A DNA stretch of 64,000 bases from CAXBDP01 sp963974465 (lineage in GTDB: Bacteria > Bacteroidota > Bacteroidia > Cytophagales > Cyclobacteriaceae), in the NCBI GenBank assembly GCA_049340005.1, contig JBMPIY010000008.1, one strand, 5' to 3'. Every line of letters begins with the position of its first letter. Position 1 is the first letter of the stretch. The notes under the pieces are model-generated. The model had not been told where the DNA came from. It did not search any database and was given only the letters and a program-made list of their open reading frames with translations. This document shows positions 35,454 to 44,555 of this stretch, piece by piece. The position numbers and the translations under genes were made by a program.

Positions 35454-35528
35454 GGTGAAAGACGGGATTCGAACCCGCGGCCTCTAGTGCCACAAACTAG
35501 CGCTCTAACCGACTGAGCTACAATCACC
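35454..35528 (-). tRNA. tRNA-His (anticodon GTG)
   Basis: The minus strand folds as a cloverleaf: D arm GCTC...GAGC, anticodon stem CTAGT/ACTAG with loop TTGTGGC (anticodon GTG), and a T arm with TTCGAAT. An extra 5' G (G-1) faces C73, the hallmark of tRNA-His. CCA is not encoded. The acceptor stem has two adjacent U-U mismatches (5:68 and 6:67). Confidence 0.95.
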
Positions 35529-35541
35529 ATTTTTGGGAGTA

Positions 35542-35573
35542 CAAAAGTAGATGTTTGCATCTATTTTGCCAAA
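35542..35573 (-). promoter_or_regulatory. Promoter of tRNA-His
   Basis: TTTG (35570-35573), a 20-base spacer and TACTTTTG (35542-35549) match the consensus exactly, 13 bases before the mature tRNA. Confidence 0.8.
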
Positions 35574-35621
35574 ACTTTGTGCGTTATTTTTATTGAGCTT
35601 CAAATAAGCATGTTACCTCGA

Positions 35622-36956
35622 CTAGCGATCAAATACTAATCGTTGCCCTAATCCTCCTTCTATAATTTCACCATGCTCATATGCCAAACGGCCATTTATG
35701 AAAGTATGGCTTACAGCAGATTGAAATTTCTGACCTTCGAATGGTGACCAACCGCATTTATAGAGCAGATTGCTTTTTTTCACCTCCCAAGGTGAATTCA
35801 GATCTACCAATACCAAATCTGCCATATACCCTTCTCTGATATAGCCTCTATCTTTCACAGCAAACATATCCGCTACGTTGTGGCACATCATTTTGACAAT
35901 ATGCTCTAGACTGATTTTGCCTTGGTGAAAAAACTCCAACATTGCCACAAGGCTATGCTGAATAAGCGGCCCGCCAGATGGCGCTTTGAGGTAATCTTGC
36001 ATTTTTTCCTCTAATGTATGTGGAGCATGGTCTGTGGCAATTACATCTATTCTGCCATCGAGTACAGCTGCAAATATTGCCTCTCGATCTTGTTCCGATT
36101 TTACAGCCGGATTCCATTTGATAAAATTGCCTTTGCTGCCATAATCCTTCTCGCTAAACCAAAGATGATGCACGCAAGCCTCGGCAGTGATCTTTTTTTC
36201 GGCAAGCGGAATAGTATTGTCAAACTGATCTAATTCGCGGGAGGTTGAAATGTGCAGGATATGCAATCGGCTGCCATATTTTTTGGCCAATGAAATTGCA
36301 TAAGACGATGACTTGTAGCAAGCTTCTGCATTTCGAATTTTTGGATGGAAAGAAGCGTCTATACTCTCGCCAAACTCTTCAATTATTTTAGCTTGATTTG
36401 CTTTAATCATTGGGTCATCCTCGCAATGTGTGGCAATAAGCATTGGTGCATGTTCGAAAATGCCTTCTAATGCTTTAATATCATCTACCACCAAATTACC
36501 TGTGGAGGAACCCATGAAAATCTTTATTCCCGCTATATTCTTAGGATTGGCTTTTTTTATTTCCTCCAAATTGTGATTGGATGTGCCTAGGTAAAATGAA
36601 TAATTTGCCAAACTGGTATTGGCGGCAATCTTAAATTTATCCTCTAACAGCTCCAAAGTAGTTGCAGCTGGCGATGTATTTGGCATTTCCATAAAGCTAG
36701 TAACACCTCCCGCCACCGCTGCACGCGACTCGGTATAGATATCTGCTTTGTGTGTGAGCCCAGGTTCCCTGAAGTGTACTTGGTCGTCAATCAAGCCAGG
36801 AAGCAAATATTTACCTCCCGCATCTATTACATTAGCATCTGAATCAGAGATAGTCCCAGCAATTTTTTCAATCCTTTCTCCTGCTATCAGTACATCGGCC
36901 TGAATGATCTTGCCTTCGTTGACTATATTTGCGTTGGTTATCAGTATTTTCGACAT
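35622..36956 (-). CDS. pyrC: Dihydroorotase
   Basis: Dihydroorotase closes carbamoyl-aspartate to dihydroorotate in pyrimidine synthesis. The 444-residue protein is of the longer amidohydrolase type: LPGLIDDQVHFREPG binds the zinc pair, followed by ATHCEDD, LHILHISTSRE and the catalytic IATDHAPHT. It has three octamer copies (36237, 36706, 36814). It is divergent from a helicase gene only 12 bases away. Confidence 0.93.
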   Translation of the reverse strand: MSKILITNANIVNEGKIIQADVLIAGERIEKIAGTISDSDANVIDAGGKYLLPGLIDDQVHFREPGLTHKADIYTESRAAVAGGVTSFMEMPNTSPAATTLELLEDKFKIAANTSLANYSFYLGTSNHNLEEIKKANPKNIAGIKIFMGSSTGNLVVDDIKALEGIFEHAPMLIATHCEDDPMIKANQAKIIEEFGESIDASFHPKIRNAEACYKSSSYAISLAKKYGSRLHILHISTSRELDQFDNTIPLAEKKITAEACVHHLWFSEKDYGSKGNFIKWNPAVKSEQDREAIFAAVLDGRIDVIATDHAPHTLEEKMQDYLKAPSGGPLIQHSLVAMLEFFHQGKISLEHIVKMMCHNVADMFAVKDRGYIREGYMADLVLVDLNSPWEVKKSNLLYKCGWSPFEGQKFQSAVSHTFINGRLAYEHGEIIEGGLGQRLVFDR

Positions 36957-36968
36957 AATAGTTTATTT

Positions 36969-38291
36969 GTGGACACACCCAAAGATAAGGAAAGTCAAGT
37001 TTCATTCGAGGATTTTAAGCTGAATAAGCAAGTGCTTGATGCAATTGCCGATGCAGGATTAGAGCATCCTACTGAAATTCAAGAGAAAGCCATTCCTCAA
37101 ATTATGGCTGGCCACGATATTTTTGGAATTGCACCTACTGGAACTGGCAAAACTGCAGCTTTCATTCTGCCCATTTTAATGAAGCTTCGCTATCCGCAGG
37201 GAGACCATGCTCGAGTACTGATATTGGGACCCACGAGGGAGCTTATTTCTCAAGTAGCAGATGAGGCTCGGAAGTTTGCAAAGAATACGGGACTTCGAGT
37301 TGTGGAATTGTATGGAGGGATTGGCCCGAAAACTCAGATAGAAAATATACAAGCCGGAGCAGATATCATTGTAGCCACTCCAGGGCGCTTTTTGGACATA
37401 TACAGCCGAGGCGAAATGGTGGTGAAACTCATCAAAACGCTGATCCTAGACGAAGCAGATAAGATGATGGATATGGGTTTTATGCCTCAGATTAGGCAAA
37501 TACTAGAAGTAATCCCTACCAAAAGACAGAATTTGCTCTTTTCGGCTACCATTCCGCAAAAGGTGGAAAAGCTATCAGAAGAGTTTCTGGAATTCCCTGT
37601 GAAAGTGCAAGTAGCACTCACGCAGACTACTGCAATTACGGTAAGTCAAGAGAAATATCTTACTCCGAATTTGAAAACAAAGATTAACCTATTGCTTCAT
37701 TTATTGACAACAAATGACGATTTCGAAAGAGCAATCGTTTTTGTGAAAAAGCGTGGGCATGCAGATGCTGTGTTCAAATATTTGGAGAGGAAGAATTTGG
37801 GTGATGTAAGAGTAATCCATGCAAATAAAGGCCAAAATACCCGCATGAATAGCATTGAGGCATTTAAAGCGGGAGGTGTCAGGGTTTTGGTAGCTACAGA
37901 TGTAATGGCGCGTGGTATCGATGTACTAGACGTAAGCCATGTAATCAATTTCGATGTACCATTAATTTATGAAGATTATATCCACAGAATTGGTCGTACT
38001 GGCCGTGCTTTCAAATCAGGTATTTCAATCACTTTTGTGACTCCTGCCGAAGAATACCATTTCGATAGAATAGAGAAGTTGATTAAGCAAAAAGTGCCAA
38101 TAGCCCATATTCCAAAAGGAGTAGAAATAGTAAAAACACCAAAGGCAGAAGAGCAAGAAATGCTTCGCGAAATAGACGAGCAAAACCGTAGAGAAAATCC
38201 TGAGTTTAAAGGGGCCTTCCATGAGAAGAAGGAAAGGAAGTTCAGCAAATCTAAATCAAATAAATCAAAACGAAATCCGAAAAGAAAGTAA
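36969..38291 (+). CDS. DEAD-box ATP-dependent RNA helicase
   Basis: The 440-residue protein starts at GTG 36969. Motifs in order are a Q motif (SFEDFKLNKQVLDAI...PTEIQEKAIP), APTGTGKTAAF (I), PTRELISQ (Ia), TPGR (Ib), LDEADKM (II), FSATIP (III), VFVKKRGHADAV (IV), TDVMARGIDV (V) and HRIGRTGRA (VI). The tail is short and strongly basic (KFSKSKSNKSKRNPKRK), a likely RNA-binding extension like RhlE. Its role is probably ribosome assembly or RNA decay, perhaps in the cold. Confidence 0.95.
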   Translation: MDTPKDKESQVSFEDFKLNKQVLDAIADAGLEHPTEIQEKAIPQIMAGHDIFGIAPTGTGKTAAFILPILMKLRYPQGDHARVLILGPTRELISQVADEARKFAKNTGLRVVELYGGIGPKTQIENIQAGADIIVATPGRFLDIYSRGEMVVKLIKTLILDEADKMMDMGFMPQIRQILEVIPTKRQNLLFSATIPQKVEKLSEEFLEFPVKVQVALTQTTAITVSQEKYLTPNLKTKINLLLHLLTTNDDFERAIVFVKKRGHADAVFKYLERKNLGDVRVIHANKGQNTRMNSIEAFKAGGVRVLVATDVMARGIDVLDVSHVINFDVPLIYEDYIHRIGRTGRAFKSGISITFVTPAEEYHFDRIEKLIKQKVPIAHIPKGVEIVKTPKAEEQEMLREIDEQNRRENPEFKGAFHEKKERKFSKSKSNKSKRNPKRK

Positions 38292-38302
38292 TAATTGCCT
38301 AT

Positions 38303-39325
38303 CTAATTTTTTGGAATTTCTGCCCATAGCAAATCAGATGTGCTGCTTTCTTCGATGGCATAAATTTTAGAATCATCTGAGCTTACTGCTATTGCATTTA
38401 CTTTAGTGTCGAATCGTAAGGTTTCGTGTTGATTGCCTTCCCAATCATAGATAATTACTTCAGTGTATTTATCAGATGATATAGGAGAATTTAAGTAAAT
38501 AAAATTAGAAGTTACCGTTCCAAAGCGAAATCCTCCTTTATTAGTGTTATTAAGTCTTGCTCTACTATTTGATCCATTTTCAACTCCGTCAAAGTCAGGC
38601 TTCCAATAGTGCCTCTTGATATGTGATGCTGGAGTATAAGGAACTTCAAATATGTCAAGGTTAGGACTATTAAAAGTGAAATAAAGAATTTTTTTTGATT
38701 GATCGGGATGAATTTTTAGCTTTCCTTGGTAAGCCATAGCTAAGACATTATGACTATACTCAAGTAATTCTTCCCTAAAAGGATAATCAATAATGTAGCT
38801 TTCTTCAGTATTGTGGCTAACCCTTAGCCTTTTTGGAAATCGACCTGTAGAAATTTGATATCCATTGTCTAATTCAATCATACTAAAAAGATGCCCTTGA
38901 ATTCGAGGACTAACTGTAAAATGACTTACTGAATTATTGACAATATCATTCACAGAAATTTTAAGCAAACTCCTCCTTTGCATATCAAAAAATTGCAGTA
39001 TTCTATTTGATTTATTGAAATCATTAAACACTACCCAATCAGATACCTCATTAGGTCCTTCACCAATCAAGCCGAAAGGAAAGAGTTTATTGTTGTTAAT
39101 ATCAAAAAGAACAAAGTTATAGGTGTCACTACCAATTTTTAATATTGCTAGACTGTCTTCCACTAATGAAAGCTGCATTGGCATGACTAGAATTGAGTCA
39201 GGGGGATCAATTTTATTGGTTGTTAATTCTATTATTTCTTTATTCTCAAGTTTGGAAGTTTCTTCTTTAGTTTCAGAACAGCTAAAAAGAAATATGCAAA
39301 CGATTAAAGGAAGAAAAACTTTCAT
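38303..39325 (-). CDS. Lipoprotein with predicted six-bladed beta-propeller (TolB-like)
   Basis: I start at ATG 39325, which puts a short signal peptide directly before the lipobox LFSC (FLFSCSE). The frame can extend to 39346. The 340-residue protein then shows repeated strand pairs (DSLAILKIGSDTYNFVLFDINNNKLFPFG, YTEVIIYDWEGNQHETLRFD, VSSDDSKIYAIEE) like Bacteroidota BF3164/TolB-like propeller lipoproteins. The function of these is unknown. It converges on the helicase gene. Confidence 0.65.
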   Translation of the reverse strand: MKVFLPLIVCIFLFSCSETKEETSKLENKEIIELTTNKIDPPDSILVMPMQLSLVEDSLAILKIGSDTYNFVLFDINNNKLFPFGLIGEGPNEVSDWVVFNDFNKSNRILQFFDMQRRSLLKISVNDIVNNSVSHFTVSPRIQGHLFSMIELDNGYQISTGRFPKRLRVSHNTEESYIIDYPFREELLEYSHNVLAMAYQGKLKIHPDQSKKILYFTFNSPNLDIFEVPYTPASHIKRHYWKPDFDGVENGSNSRARLNNTNKGGFRFGTVTSNFIYLNSPISSDKYTEVIIYDWEGNQHETLRFDTKVNAIAVSSDDSKIYAIEESSTSDLLWAEIPKN

Positions 39326-39443
39326 GAAAAATAGTGAGTTGGCCAATCCAGCATTACGCTGATTTTTACAAATTTTATTAATTGCATTTAAGGTATTTTT
39401 AATTTTCTAAAATGACAAGTTCTTTGCTAATATAATTAAGAGA

Positions 39444-40412
39444 TTAGTTTTTGCTATTCGCCCATTCCTTAGCAAAATAAGTAAGAATAATATCTGCACC
39501 AGCGCGCCGCATACTCGTTAGAGTCTCGTCTATAGCTCTTTGTCGATCGATCCAGCCTCGTTCGGCAGCAGCAGTAATCATGGAATATTCTCCACTTACA
39601 TTATAGGCTGCTATGGGTAATTCAAAATTGTCCTTGAGCAAGCGAATGACATCTAAATAGGCCAAAGCGGGTTTTACCATTAAGAAGTCAGCTCCTTCAT
39701 CTTCGTCTAGTCGAGCTTCAATCAAAGCTTCATTTCTATTAGCTGGGTTCATTTGGTATGTTTTCTTATCACCAAATTTGGGTGCGGAGTCTAAGGCGTC
39801 GCGGAATGGCCCATAAAATGCGCTAGCATATTTGGCCGTATAGCTCATGATAGAAGTTTCAGTAAAGCCATTATCATCCAAAAGCTCACGAATATAGCCC
39901 ACTCGCCCATCCATCATATCCGATGGCCCAAGTATATCGATACCGCAATCTGCTTGTGCCAAAGCCATATTTCCAAGTATTTCTAAACTTTCGTCATTTA
40001 GGATTTTGCCATTTTCTACCAATCCGTCGTGGCCATCGCTACTGTAGGGATCCATCGCTACGTCTGTCATAATGCAAGCTTCAGGAAATTGCTTTTTGAT
40101 TTCTCTGAGTGCTTGCAAATAGAAAAAATTAGGATCGTAGCTTTTAGTGGCAATTTTATCTTTGTACTTCTCATCCACTACAGGAAATACATCGAAAGTC
40201 ATAATTCCTAAATTCATACATTGCTCGATTTCTTTCAGCATGTGATCCAATGAATAGCGGTAGATGCCGGGCATAGAATTCACCTCGATTTTCCTCCCGC
40301 TTCCTTCCAACAAAAACAGTGGGAGGATAAGATTTGCAGCTTGGAGTTGCGTTTCCTGCACCATATTTCTGATGGCAGCTGATTTGCGATTGCGACGAGG
40401 ACGTTGATTCAT
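39444..40412 (-). CDS. hemB: Delta-aminolevulinic acid dehydratase (porphobilinogen synthase)
   Basis: HemB condenses two aminolevulinates to porphobilinogen for haem. The 322-residue protein shows the expected parts: IMTDVAMDPYSSDGHDGL (metal/allosteric region), ADCGIDILGPSDMMDGRVG, the active-site lysine in FLMVKPALAYLD and PIAAYNVSGEYSMI. The usual zinc cysteines of animal and yeast enzymes are replaced by Asp/Ser, as in magnesium-type bacterial forms. One octamer copy lies at 40293. Confidence 0.95.
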   Translation of the reverse strand: MNQRPRRNRKSAAIRNMVQETQLQAANLILPLFLLEGSGRKIEVNSMPGIYRYSLDHMLKEIEQCMNLGIMTFDVFPVVDEKYKDKIATKSYDPNFFYLQALREIKKQFPEACIMTDVAMDPYSSDGHDGLVENGKILNDESLEILGNMALAQADCGIDILGPSDMMDGRVGYIRELLDDNGFTETSIMSYTAKYASAFYGPFRDALDSAPKFGDKKTYQMNPANRNEALIEARLDEDEGADFLMVKPALAYLDVIRLLKDNFELPIAAYNVSGEYSMITAAAERGWIDRQRAIDETLTSMRRAGADIILTYFAKEWANSKN

Positions 40413-40715
40413 GTTCTTTAATTTTTTGCTAAATTAAGCATTGAAGGTATGTTTTAATAATAAGCTTTGTCTGGCCGAAGTTAAATGACAAGGGAATCTT
40501 GAAACGAGATTTTTTCTAACAGCTTCCATTTCCCTTTTGTCATCAAAATAGCACCTTATAAGTTAAGTAAATTTCTTAATTGAATTTCTTGCATCATTTT
40601 TGAACAATTGGCGTTTTATTAGGGTAAAGAAAATTGAAAATTCCCTTCGTGGTTTTAGATTGGACAATCAGATTTTTAAAAATTCCCTCATTAAGAATTA
40701 TTACAAATATTTTAT
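40413..40715. other. Divergent hemB / protease intergenic region with a structured hairpin
   Basis: Arms ATGACAAGGGAA (40485-40496) and TTCCCTTTTGTCAT (40530-40543) can pair with a two-base bulge. Within them TCTTG-AAA-CGAGA followed by six T residues forms a small terminator-like hairpin. The remaining bases are AT-rich without open frame. Confidence 0.45.
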
Positions 40716-42761
40716 ATGAAAAGATTAAGCATATTTTTTAGTCTAATAGCTATTCTGTCTTTCAGTGCATTTGCGCAAACGCAAAATAGCGAGCCTTTGG
40801 AGGTTTTACAGCCAACAGAAGCTCAAATGAAACAAACAGTAGTAGTTACCAATCTTCTAAACAATTACCATTATCGCAAAACGCCACTTTCGGATTCTCT
40901 ATCACAAGTGGTTTTCGATCAATACTTATCCTCTTTGGACAATGGTAAATTGTATTTCCAGCAATCCGACATAGATGCTTTTCAGCGATACAAGCTGCGT
41001 TTGGATGATGACTTAAAAAGAGGAAATCTAGAAGCGGCTTATGTGATGTTTGAAATATTCCGTCAGCGAATGATGGATAGAATGGTATTTTTGAATGAAG
41101 TGCTTGATGAAGGATTCGATTTCACACAGAATGAATTTTTTGATACCAAAGAAGAAAATGAAACCTATGCGAGTAGCCTTGAGGAATGGAATGAGCGTTG
41201 GAGAAAATATATGAAGTTGCAAGCACTGAATTTGATGCTAGCTGATCGAGATTATGAAAGTGCAAAAGAAGTACTAAAAAAGAGATATAACACAATTAGC
41301 AGAACGTTAAGACAATACAGAAGTGAAGATGTATTTCAGATTTATATGAATGCATTGACCGAGTCATTCGATCCGCATACCAGTTATTTCTCGCCAATTA
41401 CAGCAGAGAAATTCCAAGAGGAGATGAGTTTGACTTTTGAGGGAATCGGTGCAAGACTGCAAATGGAAGATGAATACACCAAGATCGTAGAAATAATCGC
41501 AGGTGGACCTGCATTCAAAAGTAAGGAGCTGCAAGCGAATGACTTGATAGTAGGTGTTGGTCAAGGCGAAGATGGTGAAGTTGAAGATGTAGTTGGTTGG
41601 AGGCTTGATGATGTTGTCGCTCTGATTAAAGGGCCAAAAGGCACCAAAGTAAGGTTGAAAATCAAGCCGGGTGAAGGTGGAATTAATGCGCCTCCAATGG
41701 AAATTGTGCTAGAAAGAGACGAGATTAAATTAGAAGATGAGGCTGCAAAAGCTGAGTTGTTGCAAGTGGAAAGAAATGGAAGAAACTATAATGTAGGAGT
41801 AATTACCATCCCTAATTTCTACATGGATTTTGAGGCAGCATCTAAAGGCGATCCAAACTACCGAAGTACCACTCGCGACGTGAAGAAGCTAATTACCGAA
41901 CTGCAAGAACAAAATGTTGAAGGAATTATTATTGACTTAAGAAGAAATGGTGGAGGAGCTTTGCTTGAAGCAATTCAGCTTTCAGGCTTATTTGTAAATC
42001 AGGGTCCGGTAGTTCAAATACGTAGTGGGAATGGCGCTGTTAGAGTGGAAGAAGATGATACTCCTGATGTATTTTATGATGGTCCGCTAGGTGTATTGGT
42101 GGATAGATTCTCTGCTTCAGCTTCTGAGATTTTTGCTGGTGCGATCCAAGATTACAAACGTGGAGTGGTAATGGGCGAAACAACTTTTGGAAAAGGTACA
42201 GTACAAAATGTGATAGACCTAGAAACTTATCTACCACAAGAAAGAGATAAACTAGGTCAATTGAAATTCACGCTTGGTATGTATTATAGAGTGAATGGTG
42301 AAAGTACTCAACGTAGAGGTGTAGTGCCTGATGTTAGTCTTCCTTCGATAATGGGACCTGATGAATTTGGCGAAAGCTCAAGACCAAATGCATTACCATT
42401 TGAAAAAATTAACCAAGCGAAGTTCAAGCCGAATAATAAAATTGATTCTGAATTGGTAAAAAGCTTAAATAGCTATTTTGAAAACAGGCTCAAAAATGAG
42501 CAAGACCTAAATAACTTGCTTGCTGAAATTGAAGATATCAAAAAGGAAAGAGCTGAAACCCGTATTTCACTGAACTTGGAAGAACGCCAAGATCAAATGA
42601 AATTGGCTGAGCAAATTAGAACTGCTAGAAACAAACTGAGTGGTAATGTTGGCTCCAGCGAGATCCGAAATGTGAAAGATAAGGAACCACTTACTAATGA
42701 CATTTACTTGAAAGAATCAGTGATGATTATGAGTGAAATGTTATTCCGAAAGGTTGGTTAA
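40716..42761 (+). CDS. prc: Carboxy-terminal processing protease (tail-specific, S41)
   Basis: The 681-residue protein has a signal peptide ending FAQ, an N-terminal helical domain, a PDZ domain (about residues 230-330: LTFEGIGARLQ, AGGPAFKSKELQANDLIVGVGQ), an S41 protease core and a C-terminal DUF3340 helical domain. The Ser-Lys pair aligned with E. coli Tsp is S468 in SASASE and K493 in FGKGTVQ, with D479. It degrades misfolded or tagged periplasmic proteins. A strong terminator follows. Confidence 0.95.
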   Translation: MKRLSIFFSLIAILSFSAFAQTQNSEPLEVLQPTEAQMKQTVVVTNLLNNYHYRKTPLSDSLSQVVFDQYLSSLDNGKLYFQQSDIDAFQRYKLRLDDDLKRGNLEAAYVMFEIFRQRMMDRMVFLNEVLDEGFDFTQNEFFDTKEENETYASSLEEWNERWRKYMKLQALNLMLADRDYESAKEVLKKRYNTISRTLRQYRSEDVFQIYMNALTESFDPHTSYFSPITAEKFQEEMSLTFEGIGARLQMEDEYTKIVEIIAGGPAFKSKELQANDLIVGVGQGEDGEVEDVVGWRLDDVVALIKGPKGTKVRLKIKPGEGGINAPPMEIVLERDEIKLEDEAAKAELLQVERNGRNYNVGVITIPNFYMDFEAASKGDPNYRSTTRDVKKLITELQEQNVEGIIIDLRRNGGGALLEAIQLSGLFVNQGPVVQIRSGNGAVRVEEDDTPDVFYDGPLGVLVDRFSASASEIFAGAIQDYKRGVVMGETTFGKGTVQNVIDLETYLPQERDKLGQLKFTLGMYYRVNGESTQRRGVVPDVSLPSIMGPDEFGESSRPNALPFEKINQAKFKPNNKIDSELVKSLNSYFENRLKNEQDLNNLLAEIEDIKKERAETRISLNLEERQDQMKLAEQIRTARNKLSGNVGSSEIRNVKDKEPLTNDIYLKESVMIMSEMLFRKVG

Positions 42762-42770
42762 ACATTCTTT

Positions 42771-42797
42771 AAAAGGTGCTTTAAGCACCTTTTTTTA
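42771..42797 (+). terminator. Terminator after the tail-specific protease
   Basis: AAAAGGTGCT (42771-42780) pairs with AGCACCTTTT around a TTTA turn and continues in T residues. Confidence 0.9.
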
Positions 42798-42850
42798 TTT
42801 TGTAGCTTGCTGTCGAAAGAAAATAGCTATTTTCAATAAATTTTAGGTTT

Positions 42851-44491
42851 ATGAAAAATTCATCCAATCACAAATCGACTTTTGGTGGGATTTGTTTACT
42901 ATTTGCGGCCTTATTCTTATTCCCTTGTTTGAGTGCGCAAGCATTGCAGGAGCCAGATGCATTAAGTGCGGATTGGCATCGAGAAAGAAGAAATGAGCTT
43001 CGTAAAATAATGCCTGAAAACTCTGTTGCTGTACTTTTCTCGAATCCCGTTCGCAATAGAGCCAATGATGTTGATTACGACTATCATCAAGATCCTGACT
43101 TTTATTATCTCACAGGCTATAAGGAACCTCATTCTGTTCTATTGATTTTTTCTGAAAATCAAACTGATGCAAATGGGAATCAATTTGATGAGATACTTTT
43201 TGCGCAAGAACGAAATCCGCAAGCCGAAATGTGGAATGGACGAAGATTAGGCGTAGATGGTGTAAAGGAAAAGCTAGGATTCAAAATGGCTTTTAACGGT
43301 AAAGATTTCAAAGATTTGCCAATCAATTTCAGTAATTTCGATAAGGTGCTTTTTTTCAATTTCTTCAATGATGTGCGAGATTCTAGGGATGGAGCAGATT
43401 TATTTGATTTGATAAATTCCTTCAAGGAGAAAGCAAGCTTTCCAGCTAATTACAGTGCAGATAAGCAAAGGCTTTATAATCTTATAAGAACCACTGATGC
43501 TAAAAATCACAGCAATGTAGCCTCCACTATTGACAGATCTTTGAGTATGAACGAAAGCTTGAAAGAGGATAAAATACTTTCAGATTACACATTGAATCCA
43601 AATCCGGAGATCAGATTAAAAATAGCGCAAGAATTACCTGAGGATAATTTGGATGGAACTGCGCTTGCTGGATTGATGGGTCAGTTGAGAGAAATTAAAA
43701 CACCTGAAGAAGTCGATTTGATGAGAAAGGCGGTAAGCATTAGTGCTCAAGGCCAAATTGAAGTGATGAAATCTATGCATCCGGATATGTCAGAGCGGGA
43801 GGTTCAAGGAATTCACGAATTTGTATACAAGAAATATGGATCAGAAGCGGTTGGATATAGCTCTATAGTGGGAGCGGGAGAAAACGGATGTATTCTACAT
43901 TACATCGAAAATAGTGACACCCAAGTTGGCGATAGACTAGTACTTATGGATTTGGGGGCACAATACAGAGGCTATACAGCCGATGTAACCCGTACAATTC
44001 CTGCAAATGGAAAATTTACACCAGAGGAAAGAGCCATTTACGATTTGGTATATGCAGCGCAAGAAGCAGGGTTTGCGGAATGTACTCCAGGTAATAATTT
44101 TAGAGCACCTCACCTTGCAGCAGCAAAAGTGATTAACGAGGGCCTAGTAAAATTGGGCATCATAAAGGAAGGCCAACGTCATTCTTATTTTCCTCATGGT
44201 ACCTCGCATTATTTGGGATTAGATGTGCACGATAGGGGTACCGGTGGCGTATTTAAGCCAAATACGGTAATAACTGTGGAGCCTGGTATTTATATTCCAG
44301 AAGGAAGCCCTTGTGATGAGAAATGGTGGGGAATAGCCGTACGAATTGAGGACGATGTATTGATAACAGAAAAGGGATGGGAAAATCTATCAGCAGCAAC
44401 TCCAAGAAAATCTAACGAAATTGAAGCAATGATGCAGCAAGAAGGTATTTTTAGCAAAATAAGTCTCCCAAACGTAAATGATATAAAGTAA
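42851..44491 (+). CDS. Exported Xaa-Pro aminopeptidase (M24B)
   Basis: The 546-residue protein has a signal peptide ending LSAQA, an N-terminal creatinase-like domain (NRANDVDYDYHQDPDFYYLTGYKEP) and a pita-bread domain with the five metal ligands: MDLGAQYRGYTADVTRT (two Asp), HGTSHYLGLDVHD, VEPGIYIP and VRIEDDVL. It removes N-terminal residues before proline, probably in the periplasm. It contains an octamer at 43795 encoding EREV. Confidence 0.93.
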   Translation: MKNSSNHKSTFGGICLLFAALFLFPCLSAQALQEPDALSADWHRERRNELRKIMPENSVAVLFSNPVRNRANDVDYDYHQDPDFYYLTGYKEPHSVLLIFSENQTDANGNQFDEILFAQERNPQAEMWNGRRLGVDGVKEKLGFKMAFNGKDFKDLPINFSNFDKVLFFNFFNDVRDSRDGADLFDLINSFKEKASFPANYSADKQRLYNLIRTTDAKNHSNVASTIDRSLSMNESLKEDKILSDYTLNPNPEIRLKIAQELPEDNLDGTALAGLMGQLREIKTPEEVDLMRKAVSISAQGQIEVMKSMHPDMSEREVQGIHEFVYKKYGSEAVGYSSIVGAGENGCILHYIENSDTQVGDRLVLMDLGAQYRGYTADVTRTIPANGKFTPEERAIYDLVYAAQEAGFAECTPGNNFRAPHLAAAKVINEGLVKLGIIKEGQRHSYFPHGTSHYLGLDVHDRGTGGVFKPNTVITVEPGIYIPEGSPCDEKWWGIAVRIEDDVLITEKGWENLSAATPRKSNEIEAMMQQEGIFSKISLPNVNDIK

Positions 44492-44555
44492 TATCATCAT
44501 TACTCAGTCAATGGAGCTTTTTTCATTGGCTGAATTGCTCATTTTGTGACCAATT

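Noticed and set aside
44505..44532. Hairpin after the aminopeptidase gene
   Set aside because: CAGTCAATG pairs with CATTGGCTG, but the T run lies in the loop, not after the stem, so it is not a standard terminator.
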